Made by a program: the position numbers and the translations under genes. From positions 1 through 57,709 of the forward strand of contig CAZCQG010000012.1 of assembly GCA_964500775.1 (NCBI GenBank): a stretch of 57,709 bases of DNA, in the 5' to 3' direction. Source of the DNA: CAZCQG01 sp964500775. GTDB taxonomy: Bacteria > Campylobacterota > Campylobacteria > Campylobacterales > CAZCQG01. The notes beneath the pieces were generated by a model that was given only the letters and a program-made list of their open reading frames with translations, was not told the DNA's origin and ran no database searches. This document shows positions 1 through 8,033 of the stretch, piece by piece. The stretch's first letter is position 1; each line of letters begins with the position of its first letter.

Positions 1-2
1 AA

Positions 3-68
3 GAGACGCTAGAGATCTGCAAAAAGTTTGACGGGATGGATACTATCACGGTAGAAATAGTCTATTAG
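3..68 (+). CDS. 3' end of an unidentified gene, probably nif-linked
   Basis: An open frame enters from the left edge and stops with TAG at 66-68, giving the C-terminal 21 residues, which end DTITVEIVY. It reads in the same direction as nifW and ends 17 bp before the nifW start, so it is probably part of the same operon and perhaps a nif gene. The fragment is too short for me to name a family. There is no start codon in the window. Confidence 0.45.
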   Translation, partial: ETLEICKKFDGMDTITVEIVY

Positions 69-85
69 TTCTAAAAGGGGAGGTG

Positions 86-418
86 ATGTCTTTGGAGGAT
101 TTTTACACAATACACTCGGCCGAAGATTACTTTGAGTTTTTTGACCTTGAGTACGATGAGAATCTTATCCGAAACAAACGTGCTCTTATTATGAAAGCAT
201 TCGGCGACAAGATCAAAAAAGCGCAAGAGAAAGAGAGCGACGAACAAAAACTTTTAGAGTTTTTTCGATTCGCGCTCCTTAGCGTATACAAAAATTTTGA
301 ATGCGGAGAGGCTCCGAGCGCAGCGGAAATATGGGGGATAAAGGAAGGAAGCGGCGGATGCTTCGCCTGCTCTATTGAGAGAACCTGCGATACCAAAGAG
401 AGCGGTTGCCCCTCCTAA
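86..418 (+). CDS. nifW: NifW, nitrogenase-stabilizing/protective protein
   Basis: NifW is a small cytoplasmic protein that associates with the nitrogenase component I protein and helps protect or mature it. The N-terminal 50 residues carry the family pattern: a SLEDFY start, the SAEDYFEFFD block, and an N-K-R-A-L-I-M-K-F stretch. The middle block with LLSVYKNF corresponds to the usual A-Y-x-x-F end of the family. The C-terminus is odd: about 25 extra residues with four cysteines (CFACSIERTC plus a final C), which NifW proteins normally lack. An upstream in-frame GTG at 83 is possible, but ATG at 86 fits the strong GGGGAGG ribosome site and the family N-terminus. It is followed after 19 bp by a ferredoxin gene. 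NifW is normally linked to Mo-nitrogenase, so its presence suggests a standard nif cluster lies just left of the window. Confidence 0.8.
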   Translation: MSLEDFYTIHSAEDYFEFFDLEYDENLIRNKRALIMKAFGDKIKKAQEKESDEQKLLEFFRFALLSVYKNFECGEAPSAAEIWGIKEGSGGCFACSIERTCDTKESGCPS

Positions 419-437
419 TAAAATATAAGGAGAATAT

Positions 438-749
438 ATGGAAGATTCTATGTCAAGACTTACGACAAGAGTAGAAATAGTCAATGATTTTCTCGCGATA
501 AAAGTACCGGTTGGAAGTACGATAGAAGAGGTCGCCGAAAAAAGCGGCAGCTCTATCCCTTTTGGATGCAGGGACGGCGAATGCGGTACTTGCGTCATAC
601 AGGTCATCGAGGGGATGGGTTTTTTGAACTCGCTGGAGGAAAAAGAGGTCAAAGTCCTCGCCTCTATGCCCGACCACCATCCAAATAGCAGGCTCTCTTG
701 CCAGATGAAGATCATAAAAGGCGGTGGCAATATCAGATTGCGTTACTAG
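438..749 (+). CDS. [2Fe-2S] ferredoxin, plant/adrenodoxin fold, nif-associated
   Basis: This is a 103-residue soluble electron carrier. The cluster ligands are visible as C44, C49 and C52 (PFGCRDGECGTC) and C88 (RLSCQM), the C-x4-C-x2-C...C arrangement of plant-type [2Fe-2S] ferredoxins. The start at 438 has AAGGAG six bases upstream. It lies 19 bp after nifW in the same direction and ends 20 bp from the end of the convergent nifN gene. Such ferredoxins (FesI/Shethna-type) in nif operons donate electrons to nitrogenase or to cofactor assembly, or protect the enzyme from oxygen. Which role applies here cannot be told from sequence. Confidence 0.85.
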   Translation: MEDSMSRLTTRVEIVNDFLAIKVPVGSTIEEVAEKSGSSIPFGCRDGECGTCVIQVIEGMGFLNSLEEKEVKVLASMPDHHPNSRLSCQMKIIKGGGNIRLRY

Positions 750-769
750 AACAGAAAACGTACATTTAA

Positions 770-2023
770 TTAGGATTCAAGTGCATTTGAACACTCATAT
801 AAGAATGCGCTTGAGCCTTCATATAAAATATCGCATTTATACATATTGCCCATACTCCTAAAGATAGGGAAGCCCCTAGGGATAAATATCTTTCCCTGCT
901 CTTTTATACTTTGAGAGAGATGCTCGTTGGTGATGAGAATATCTACCTCTGATGTCTTTTCCATGGTATCGATCATATCGCCCACGGATATTGTATTTTC
1001 TAGATGATTTTGGATATTTGACTTGTGGGGAGTGATGATGTATTGCAGCTTTGCCCCTGTCTCTTCGATGATATTTGCTATACTTAGCGCATGATCGGAT
1101 TCCAAAGCTATCAGATACCTCGCATTACCAATCGTAAAATGAGTATCTAGCAACGTCTCTTGCAGTCTTTTTCTCCACCGCTTTACTTTTTCTCCCGCCG
1201 TATATCCAAATCCTATAAGCGTCTCCACAAAATAGTCGTTTGCCCTCAATCCCCCGAGTGAAGGGATAAGTGCAGTTTTGATATTCGGATTTTTGGAGTG
1301 CAGCATAGAGAGACTCTTTTCCATAGATTCCCCGAAAGCTAGAGCGACATCGCAATCGGCAATCTCTCGAATCTCCCCAAGCGATATACCGCCGCTACTC
1401 ATAAATTCATCCTTTTTCCCCTCCAAGACATCAAACGATGTAGAAATATCGGGCAACGCCAAAACCTCATCAAATCCAAAATCCGAGACAAACTCTTTGA
1501 TACGTTCTAGCTCAACGACACCTATAGAGACGTGAGGTAGCAAGAGAATCTTCCCTTTTTTACACGACTCTTTTTTTTCGCTCTGTTGTTCGAGTAATGC
1601 CTCTACGACAAGCGCCCAGCCACTTTGCAAAGAGCCTTCGAAATCGGGTGTATTGACATAAACGCAAGGAATCTCCAATGTCGATGCGGCACTTTTGAGA
1701 TCATCCCCTTTTGTCTCTGTCAATCCGGTGGAAAAAAGTCCTATAAGCTCCGGAACTTTTTTTTCCGTAATATTGTCCACCGCGCTCCGTATCCCCAAAC
1801 TACCGCCATCAAGCACAGCGCTAATATCGTTGACTGAAGTAGTATGAATCATTATGGGCTTATTGAAATGACACGAAAAGAACTCTCGCGCAAAACTCGC
1901 GCATCCCTGCACGCCGTGCATCAGCGGCATACACTTCCGTACACCCAAAAAAGCCAAAGCTGCTCCCATAGGTTGTGAAAGTTTAAAGGGATTAATAACG
2001 GTCTGCTTTTTTAGTGTATCCAT
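770..2023 (-). CDS. nifN: NifN-like nitrogenase cofactor scaffold subunit
   Basis: This is a 417-residue member of the nitrogenase component I/oxidoreductase family, matching NifN, the beta-type subunit of the NifEN scaffold on which the nitrogenase cofactor precursor is matured. The N-terminal block LSQPMGAALAFLGVR followed by HGVQGCASF (C41) is characteristic. It lacks the further P-cluster cysteines found in catalytic K subunits, as expected for NifN. It starts inside the end of nifE (13-bp overlap), so the two are translationally coupled and form the usual NifEN pair. It is somewhat short for NifN (commonly about 430-460). It sits downstream of anfA and ends the leftward operon. A role in FeFe-cofactor rather than FeMo-cofactor assembly is inferred from that context. 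VnfN-like is an alternative label. Confidence 0.85.
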   Translation of the reverse strand: MDTLKKQTVINPFKLSQPMGAALAFLGVRKCMPLMHGVQGCASFAREFFSCHFNKPIMIHTTSVNDISAVLDGGSLGIRSAVDNITEKKVPELIGLFSTGLTETKGDDLKSAASTLEIPCVYVNTPDFEGSLQSGWALVVEALLEQQSEKKESCKKGKILLLPHVSIGVVELERIKEFVSDFGFDEVLALPDISTSFDVLEGKKDEFMSSGGISLGEIREIADCDVALAFGESMEKSLSMLHSKNPNIKTALIPSLGGLRANDYFVETLIGFGYTAGEKVKRWRKRLQETLLDTHFTIGNARYLIALESDHALSIANIIEETGAKLQYIITPHKSNIQNHLENTISVGDMIDTMEKTSEVDILITNEHLSQSIKEQGKIFIPRGFPIFRSMGNMYKCDILYEGSSAFLYECSNALES

Positions 2024-3354
2024 TTGATCTCTTTATTGAGTATTGTAAACATCGGTGTGTCAAACAAACGCGCTAACTCTTTTATAAAATTTACACTCCC
2101 TTGATACCCGATAAAACTTGTTTTATCCGCTCTCCCGAGATCAAAAAATACTATCTTATGGCGTGTTGAAACATATCTATTTTGCCGTTCTCCAAGGAAA
2201 ATATCTATCGCGTAATGCTCTATTATGTGCTCCTGCATTGCATCTGGATCACGCATAAACAACGCACTATAGAGCAGATAACTCTCTGCTTTTTCGGTAT
2301 CGGGGTCATCCCCTTTATCTACCGAAGTAGCGATGAGATTGATACCCGAATCAATAAGCAAGGGGATATATCTCCAGCAAGTATCCCCCGCTGCATTGAG
2401 CAGCGCTTTTTTCCCACGCAATTTTTCCCGATACGGCGCGAGTGTACTCTCTAATTTTTGTTCCTCGTCAATAATAAGCTCTTGCGCTTTTCTTGCAAGC
2501 AAAGGGTCTTTTAACTCTTGCGTAATAGCGCGCAAGGCATCAGAGGTGTCCCGCTTTCCGTTGAACGTGACGTTCACCCACGGAATCCTCCACCGCTCTT
2601 TCATCTTGCGCGCGACGGTGATGAGCGAATTGGCGGAGACGAGGATGTTGAGCTTTGCTCTATGCGCACACGCGATACTCTCTAGCGTACTTCCGGCACT
2701 AAAGGTTGTAAGCACACGGATTCCTAGTTTTTCGAGGAGTTGCGTATACTCGCTCATATCTCCAAGCGTGTCGTATTCACCCCAAAGATTAACGTCATAA
2801 GGTGTCGAAAAATCAGGTTTTCTCGTCCCTATCACTCTCTCTAAAAGCGACAACGCGGCTACCTTCGCACCGAATTGGTTATTGCCGACAAATCCGGACG
2901 CACCGATGATAAGGATGGGAATTTTATAGAGTTGCTCTTTCTCTCTCGCGACTGCTTCGAAATCCTCACCGATAAGGGCGCTGACGCACGTGGCGTAGAG
3001 AAAGATTCCTTTTGGAGTATAGCGCTCAAACACATCATCAATCGCATCGCAAAGTTTTTTCTCTCCACCGAATATCAGATCGTTTAGTCCCATATCCGTG
3101 GTAAAGACCCATTTATAGGGGTTTTGCATATTATATGTACGGAGCGGCAATGCGGCACTCGCACACGTGCTTGGGGCATGGATAATATGTACACAATCCT
3201 CAAACGGGAGAAGAGAGAATCTCGCTCCTTGAAACGCACAACCCGTAGCGGTGCTGCCAGGTTCGGGCTTTTCGCAGGCGGTTCTTTTTTCACTGGTACT
3301 TTTTGCGCACGCAGGCTCGGCATAGAGGTCGTGTATCGTCGCGACATCTAGCAT
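2011..3354 (-). CDS. nifE: NifE-like nitrogenase cofactor scaffold subunit
   Basis: This is a 447-residue alpha-type subunit of the NifEN cofactor scaffold. Cluster cysteines are at C39 (TGCAFQGA), C64 (PSTCAS) and C123 (YATCVSALIGED), the three N-terminal ligand positions conserved between NifE and NifD. The GCAFQGAR...HIIHAPSTC stretch is typical of NifE rather than catalytic NifD. It begins 4 bp after the stop of anfA and overlaps nifN by 13 bp, so anfA-nifE-nifN is one transcription unit. Co-transcription with the Fe-nitrogenase activator suggests a dedicated scaffold for the alternative cofactor. Whether another nifEN exists elsewhere cannot be seen here. Confidence 0.88.
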   Translation of the reverse strand: MLDVATIHDLYAEPACAKSTSEKRTACEKPEPGSTATGCAFQGARFSLLPFEDCVHIIHAPSTCASAALPLRTYNMQNPYKWVFTTDMGLNDLIFGGEKKLCDAIDDVFERYTPKGIFLYATCVSALIGEDFEAVAREKEQLYKIPILIIGASGFVGNNQFGAKVAALSLLERVIGTRKPDFSTPYDVNLWGEYDTLGDMSEYTQLLEKLGIRVLTTFSAGSTLESIACAHRAKLNILVSANSLITVARKMKERWRIPWVNVTFNGKRDTSDALRAITQELKDPLLARKAQELIIDEEQKLESTLAPYREKLRGKKALLNAAGDTCWRYIPLLIDSGINLIATSVDKGDDPDTEKAESYLLYSALFMRDPDAMQEHIIEHYAIDIFLGERQNRYVSTRHKIVFFDLGRADKTSFIGYQGSVNFIKELARLFDTPMFTILNKEIKWIH

Positions 3355-3358
3355 CGTA

Positions 3359-4906
3359 TTAGCCGAACCTTTTATAATCTGCTTTTGAAATAGCGTATTT
3401 TTGTACCTTGTAGACTATCTGCCTGTATGAGATTTGAAGTTTTTTTGCAGCTTGCATTTTCACTCCTCCACACTCTATGAGCGCTTTTACTATAGTGTCA
3501 CGCTCTAGATCGTCTAGATCATTCTTGGTCTCTATCGCCCCTTTTTTGAGAGTATCCGTTTTTGCAGGAAGTACCGACAAGACGACCTCGGATGTAATAT
3601 CTTTACTCGGAGAGAGAAGCACTGCGCGCTCCATACTGTTTTCTAATTCTCGTATATTTCCCGGCCATGTGTAGCTTTTGAGCATCGATTCGGCTTCAGT
3701 ACTTAGATAGACCTCTTTTGCATGCCTTTTTGAAAACTTGTCTAAAAAATAGTGGGAAAGCATAATGATGTCATCTCCCCTGTTGCGTAACGGGGGTGTA
3801 TGTATCGGTATGACGTTTATCCTGTAATAGAGGTCTTCACGGAACAAATCCTCTTCGATCATCTCTTTGAGATTCCGATTCGTAGCGGCAATGATTCGGA
3901 CATTCACTTTTATGGTCTTGCTCCCGCCGACACGTTCAAACTCTTGCTCTTGCAAAACACGTAAAAGTTTTGCTTGGAGATTAGGGCTAAGATCTCCTAT
4001 TTCATCCAAAAATAGCGTCCCCTCATCGGCAAGTTCAAATCTCCCCTTGCGCAGCTCTCTTGCGTCGGTAAATGCACCTTTTTCATGTCCGAAAAGTTCA
4101 CTTTCTATGAGATTCTCAGGGATTGCGGCGCAGTTGAGTTTGATATAGGGTTTCTCTTTTCTGCTGCTATTATTGTGTATCGCTTTTGCAATCAGTTCTT
4201 TTCCCGTCCCCGTCTCTCCGTTTATCAAAACCGTAGCATCGGTAGGCGCTACCTTTTTGATAAGATTGAGCAATACCTTTACATCTGCACTTTGACCGAT
4301 TATTTCGTTTTGTTGAAGTATCTCTTCTTTGTAGTAGAGTTTCTCTTCACTGATGCGCTCTTTCTCTTCAAATATCGTTCTACCGATTTGAATCGCTTGT
4401 GCCATAAATGAGGAGGTGACGGTAAGAATCGTCACCATCTCATCCAAGTCCGTCGTTGCATTTTCGGTCAAACTGACACCTAGCACCCCTAATAGCTTAT
4501 TTTGCGAGATAGCCGGGATAGCGAGATAGGAGATGTCACCTTCTTTGAGACTTTTGCTTTTATTTAAAAATAGGATGTTTTTATGGACATTTTCTATGAC
4601 GACAGGCTCTTTATATTTTGCGGCGATTCCCGTAGCACCCTCCCCTACGGCATACATCGCCGAGAGTTCTTGTTCTTTATTGAGACCTACGGAGGCAAAA
4701 ACTTTTAGCTCCGTTCTTTCGTCGTTTAATTCATAATAGATTCCTTTACTCAAATGAAAATTTTTTTTCAATAGAAGCAATGTCTCCTCAAACGCTTTTT
4801 GAATATTGAGTATGCTTTTCCCGAGTGCAAGCGAAATATCGTATAACACTTTTAGTTCTCTATACCTTGGACAAACCTTAGTCGGTTTGTCGCAAATATT
4901 CCCCAT
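3359..4906 (-). CDS. anfA: AnfA/NifA-type sigma-54-dependent activator of the Fe-only nitrogenase
   Basis: This is a 515-residue bacterial enhancer-binding protein: an N-terminal GAF domain (about residues 15-180), an AAA+ domain (about 200-435) with Walker A GETGTGKE and the DEIGDLSP block, and a C-terminal Fis-type helix-turn-helix (about 480-510). The sigma-54 contact loop reads GAFTDA instead of GAFTGA. Two cysteines (C5, C12) precede the GAF domain. VnfA-type activators carry a Cys cluster at this place that holds an Fe-S centre, although they have three cysteines. A longer in-frame start at 4963 exists, but ATG at 4906 has AGGAGA upstream and begins at the Cys motif. A ModE-type molybdate operator lies just upstream, and nifE follows after 4 bp. 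The AnfA assignment rests on the neighbours anfDGK. By sequence alone, NifA or VnfA would also fit. Confidence 0.87.
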   Translation of the reverse strand: MGNICDKPTKVCPRYRELKVLYDISLALGKSILNIQKAFEETLLLLKKNFHLSKGIYYELNDERTELKVFASVGLNKEQELSAMYAVGEGATGIAAKYKEPVVIENVHKNILFLNKSKSLKEGDISYLAIPAISQNKLLGVLGVSLTENATTDLDEMVTILTVTSSFMAQAIQIGRTIFEEKERISEEKLYYKEEILQQNEIIGQSADVKVLLNLIKKVAPTDATVLINGETGTGKELIAKAIHNNSSRKEKPYIKLNCAAIPENLIESELFGHEKGAFTDARELRKGRFELADEGTLFLDEIGDLSPNLQAKLLRVLQEQEFERVGGSKTIKVNVRIIAATNRNLKEMIEEDLFREDLYYRINVIPIHTPPLRNRGDDIIMLSHYFLDKFSKRHAKEVYLSTEAESMLKSYTWPGNIRELENSMERAVLLSPSKDITSEVVLSVLPAKTDTLKKGAIETKNDLDDLERDTIVKALIECGGVKMQAAKKLQISYRQIVYKVQKYAISKADYKRFG

Positions 4907-4927
4907 AAATTCTCCTCGAATGCCGTA

Positions 4928-4951
4928 CGTTATATTTTTAGATATATAACG
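4928..4951. promoter_or_regulatory. ModE-type molybdate-responsive operator (Mo-box) upstream of anfA
   Basis: A perfect inverted repeat CGTTATAT (4928-4935) and ATATAACG (4944-4951) is separated by 8 bp. This is the 8-N8-8 layout and half-site of the E. coli modA operator bound by ModE, and of the Mo-boxes used by MopA/MopB to repress anfA in Rhodobacter capsulatus. It lies 22 bp before the anfA start codon, where bound repressor would block transcription. No mode gene is in the window, so the regulator is inferred. Confidence 0.75.
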
Positions 4952-5008
4952 AATGGTAGCCAATCAGATCGATTTGCCATACGCCGTTTATGTATAAATT
5001 TTATTCAA

Positions 5009-5536
5009 CTATTTTGAGAATAACTCTTCTTTGTTTACAATATTGTTTTTCACGGTAATATCTATAGGGGTGATCTTATAGACTGCAACACCGTTGTTAT
5101 CGTGAGAAGAGCGGTATTTTTCGACGGTGGTTTGTGCCAAAGGGGTTTTATAAAAGTCAGGCATAAATTTATCGAGTATCGCCCGAAGCACCGCCGTCGA
5201 TTCTTCAGTATCCACTACCTTACGGGCTTTGCCGAAAACAAGAACACTCATATACGAGGTATCGGCTTTACACGGGACCGCATCTTTTACCGTGCCAAAC
5301 TCCTCAAATATACTGAAACTTACCGTGGGTTCTTTTTGGAGAATCTCCACCTTTTTTCCCGAACCCATTCCGTGAAAATAGATATTGCCGTCGCACCAGA
5401 CGTAATTGAGCGGCAACGTATAGGGGAATCCCTCGGTATCAACCAACCCGATAACTCCGACGCGTTTCTTTTGTAGAAAATGTTCTATCTCCCCTTTATC
5501 AGAGCAGATTCTTTGCGTATAACGTATTGTATTCAT
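5009..5536 (-). CDS. PNPOx-like (split-barrel flavin/heme-binding fold) protein in the anf operon
   Basis: This 175-residue cytoplasmic protein looks like the pyridoxamine 5'-phosphate oxidase-like split barrel family (NimA/HugZ type). The pattern is a VGVIGLVDTEGFPYTLPLNYVW strand pair, then YFHGMGSGKKVEIL, the usual FMN-phosphate or heme-facing block, then a VSVLVFGKA-like strand. It starts 1 bp after the stop of the upstream amidotransferase gene, so it is the last gene of the anfDGK operon. Family members reduce or bind flavins, nitro compounds or heme. No substrate can be assigned here. It occupies the place where Azotobacter-type clusters carry anfO/anfR, but I see no likeness to those. 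A 102-bp gap with the Mo-box separates it from anfA. Confidence 0.7.
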   Translation of the reverse strand: MNTIRYTQRICSDKGEIEHFLQKKRVGVIGLVDTEGFPYTLPLNYVWCDGNIYFHGMGSGKKVEILQKEPTVSFSIFEEFGTVKDAVPCKADTSYMSVLVFGKARKVVDTEESTAVLRAILDKFMPDFYKTPLAQTTVEKYRSSHDNNGVAVYKITPIDITVKNNIVNKEELFSK

Positions 5537-5537
5537 T

Positions 5538-6251
5538 CTAAAACCCTCTCTTGTATTGTTCTTCGAGTTTGTTCAAAAAAGTGCTCATCCAAATATTATT
5601 TTGCCTGATATGCTCGATACCCGAAAGTATCGTCTCTACACTTTGCACATAAATATCGGGCACCATCTCCTCGCCGCATTTTTCGATGAGCGATTCTATG
5701 CCGCTTAGGGTGCTCTCCATATGGTATTGGAATCCAATGACCCGCTCTTTGAATATGAATGCCTGCTTCTCGCACCCCTCGCTGCTTGCCAAAAGAATCG
5801 CCTCCTTAGGCAGACTGCTAAAGGTATCGCCGTGCCACTGAAAAACGACGGGATCGGAGGGGAAAGAGGCAAAGAGCGCCGATTTTTTGGCGGCATCGTG
5901 AAGATGCACCGGAAACCAGCCTATTTCACTGTATTTATTCCGCGTCACTTTCCCGCCGATGGCATCGGCTATGAGCTGCCCTCCCAGACAAAAACCAAGC
6001 ACTACCTTTTTAGAATCTATCGCTGCTTTTATAAACGCCTTCTCCTCTTTGAGCCACGGGTAGCGCTCCTCTTCATAGATATTCATCGAACCGCCCATGA
6101 TAATTAACCAATCAAAAGCCTCTTGGGCGGGAAGCATTTCGGAGTCATAAAGCAGCGTGCTCGTTACTTTATGTCCGTTGTTTATCGCCCAAGGGATGAT
6201 GCTCCCCGGGTTTTCAAATGGGACGTGTTGCAGATAGTGGATACGAATCAT
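5538..6251 (-). CDS. Class I glutamine amidotransferase (GuaA-like GATase1 domain) in the anf operon
   Basis: This is a 237-residue stand-alone class I glutaminase. The catalytic Cys is C88 in GFCLGGQ, and the His/Glu pair is H177 and E179 in GFQYHMES, so the triad is complete. An oxyanion-strand motif IMGGSMNIYEE is at 51-61. The family hydrolyses glutamine to ammonia and glutamate, often for GMP synthase-like partners, but no synthetase partner is here. In a nitrogenase operon a role in ammonia/glutamine handling is tempting but unproven. Upstream in-frame starts at 6263 and 6341 exist. The 6251 start begins at MIRIHYLQHVP, the family N-terminus, and lies 5 bp after the anfK stop. Confidence 0.82.
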   Translation of the reverse strand: MIRIHYLQHVPFENPGSIIPWAINNGHKVTSTLLYDSEMLPAQEAFDWLIIMGGSMNIYEEERYPWLKEEKAFIKAAIDSKKVVLGFCLGGQLIADAIGGKVTRNKYSEIGWFPVHLHDAAKKSALFASFPSDPVVFQWHGDTFSSLPKEAILLASSEGCEKQAFIFKERVIGFQYHMESTLSGIESLIEKCGEEMVPDIYVQSVETILSGIEHIRQNNIWMSTFLNKLEEQYKRGF

Positions 6252-6256
6252 CTCTT

Positions 6257-7645
6257 TTACCATACGTTTAAAATCCACTCTTTGTTGCGTTTGTACTCCA
6301 TATCGGTAAAGAGTGTATTGGCTATCTCTTCTGCTAGCCACAATGCTCCGTCATATCCGACGATAGGATGCCTATACATACCCGCTCTATCAAACGTCGG
6401 ATACCCTACGCGCACCATCGGGATATTGTTATCTATCGCCGTCCATCTCCCTTTTGAATGACCGAAGATGAGATCAAGTTTGAGCCCTTTGTTTTTTATC
6501 CTATCTTCTAACTCCCACATATCTGCATTAGTAACGATCTCCATATCAAAATCCGCCGTCTCTTGGAGATTTTTTACTCTCGGATCATCTTTGTATTTTG
6601 AGTTATCGTCTCCCAAAAGGAGAACGACTGGCTGCATAGAGAGGTCGATACAAAACTCCGCTAATCCTAAAACCATATCGGGGTGTCCGTATATCGCAAC
6701 TTTTTTATCGGCAAAGAACATATGGGCGAGATCGGTTATCGCATCTATCGCTTTTCCCCGTTTTCTCACCAATGATTCAGGGATGGGTTTGCCCGTTACC
6801 TCGCTTAGTTTTTGCAAAAATATATCGGTGTTTCTGATTCCAATCGGTGTAGGACCGACAATAGAGGGGACTTTGTGTTTTTTCTCTAGATATTTCGCCG
6901 CTTTACCGCACTCGTATCTATTGAGAGCGAACGTCGCTTTGGCATTTGCCGTACCGCGCAAATCCTCTATCGTAGTATGTCCGTGTGAAACATAATCACC
7001 GCTCGGCATCAAAGGGGAATCAAAATCTTCTATCTCAAAAAGTACCGTCGCATCAATATTCATCTCTTTGAGGAGGCTTTTGATCTCCGTGACGTCACCC
7101 GGATTGACCCAGCCGGTCATAAGGGTTATTTTTTCGCTCGGCTCGGTTTTTGTCGCGAAGTATTTCACCATCGATTCAAGCGCTACGTCGTATCCGCTCA
7201 CTTGACTCCCTTTGAAGCTAGGGGTATGCACCGGAATGAGGTGGACTTCCCTGTCGGGGAATTTCTCTTTCAATAGCCCGTTATTGAGTTTATTGATCAC
7301 CCCTTCGACGTCATCGCCGATGATCTCGGTAGAGCAGGTGGTGATAATGGGGACTACTTTGACGTTTGGATAACGCATAAGCAAGACGTCTACGGCCTGC
7401 TCGATCCTCCCCGTAGCTCCGAATACGGCGCTGTCTTCGTGCAATGAAGAAGAAGCAATGTCGAAATTCTCTTTAAAATGCTGCGCGAAGGTCATCCGCA
7501 CGAACATTACACAGCCTTGACCGCCGTGGACGATTCCTATACAGTCCTCGATTCCGATACTGACGTATTGCGCACCTGCAGGTTGGCAGGTGAAGATGGG
7601 GTTGATGATACCGGAGCGCTCTTTTGGAGCAATATTACATGACAT
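6257..7645 (-). CDS. anfK: AnfK, Fe-only nitrogenase beta subunit
   Basis: This is the 462-residue beta subunit of the FeFe protein (dinitrogenase), which with AnfD holds the P-cluster at the subunit interface. The P-cluster cysteines are C20 (IFTCQPAGAQ), C45 (GGQGCVMF) and C104 (ITTCSTEIIGDD). The short N-terminus, without the roughly 50-residue extension of many NifK proteins, and the length of 462 match AnfK/VnfK. The QPAGAQYVSIGIEDCIGIVHGGQGC stretch is strongly AnfK-like (shown in parts at residues 21-45). It starts 9 bp after anfG and is followed at once by the amidotransferase gene. AnfK is preferred over VnfK because of the adjacent AnfD. Confidence 0.95.
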   Translation of the reverse strand: MSCNIAPKERSGIINPIFTCQPAGAQYVSIGIEDCIGIVHGGQGCVMFVRMTFAQHFKENFDIASSSLHEDSAVFGATGRIEQAVDVLLMRYPNVKVVPIITTCSTEIIGDDVEGVINKLNNGLLKEKFPDREVHLIPVHTPSFKGSQVSGYDVALESMVKYFATKTEPSEKITLMTGWVNPGDVTEIKSLLKEMNIDATVLFEIEDFDSPLMPSGDYVSHGHTTIEDLRGTANAKATFALNRYECGKAAKYLEKKHKVPSIVGPTPIGIRNTDIFLQKLSEVTGKPIPESLVRKRGKAIDAITDLAHMFFADKKVAIYGHPDMVLGLAEFCIDLSMQPVVLLLGDDNSKYKDDPRVKNLQETADFDMEIVTNADMWELEDRIKNKGLKLDLIFGHSKGRWTAIDNNIPMVRVGYPTFDRAGMYRHPIVGYDGALWLAEEIANTLFTDMEYKRNKEWILNVW

Positions 7646-7654
7646 AGTTTTCTC

Positions 7655-8023
7655 CTAATATAGTTTTACGGTAAGCTCTTCATTTAAAGAACCCGTTATA
7701 GTGACGTAATCAATACGCGCTTTGAGCAGTTGCATCAAGTCTTTGATTTCAGGAATGCTGAGTTCATTGATCCATGAAAATTTTTTCTTATAGTTTTCCG
7801 CTAACGAGATCGCATCGACCCAATAGCATTTCAATTCCCTCGTAGAGGTATCGACAGGTTCATTACAAAGAATCGCCGTCGTTTGACCCAGAATATTCTC
7901 ATTTTGTCTCCATCTGTCCCATTCCCTTGAGTGGAACTGCCAAAGACAATTCCTCAAAATGAAATCCTCTAACTGGTATACTCTCTCCCGTTGAACAGGA
8001 TCTTTTATCTCTTCATATTTCAT
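7655..8023 (-). CDS. anfG: AnfG, Fe-only nitrogenase delta subunit
   Basis: This is the 122-residue delta subunit found only in alternative (V or Fe) nitrogenases. It binds the AnfDK core and is needed for Fe-protein interaction and cofactor insertion. The family hallmark block NCLWQFHSREWDR (residues 25-37) and the CYWVDA motif near residue 66 are present. The start has GGAG seven bases upstream, and the gene lies between anfD (10-bp gap) and anfK (9-bp gap) in the standard D-G-K order. Its presence alone excludes a molybdenum nitrogenase for this operon. Confidence 0.95.
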   Translation of the reverse strand: MKYEEIKDPVQRERVYQLEDFILRNCLWQFHSREWDRWRQNENILGQTTAILCNEPVDTSTRELKCYWVDAISLAENYKKKFSWINELSIPEIKDLMQLLKARIDYVTITGSLNEELTVKLY

Positions 8024-8033
8024 TTTCTGCTCC

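Noticed and set aside
254..730. 158-residue leftward frame across nifW and the ferredoxin
   Set aside because: It is antisense to two genes with clear families and has no ribosome site or domain.
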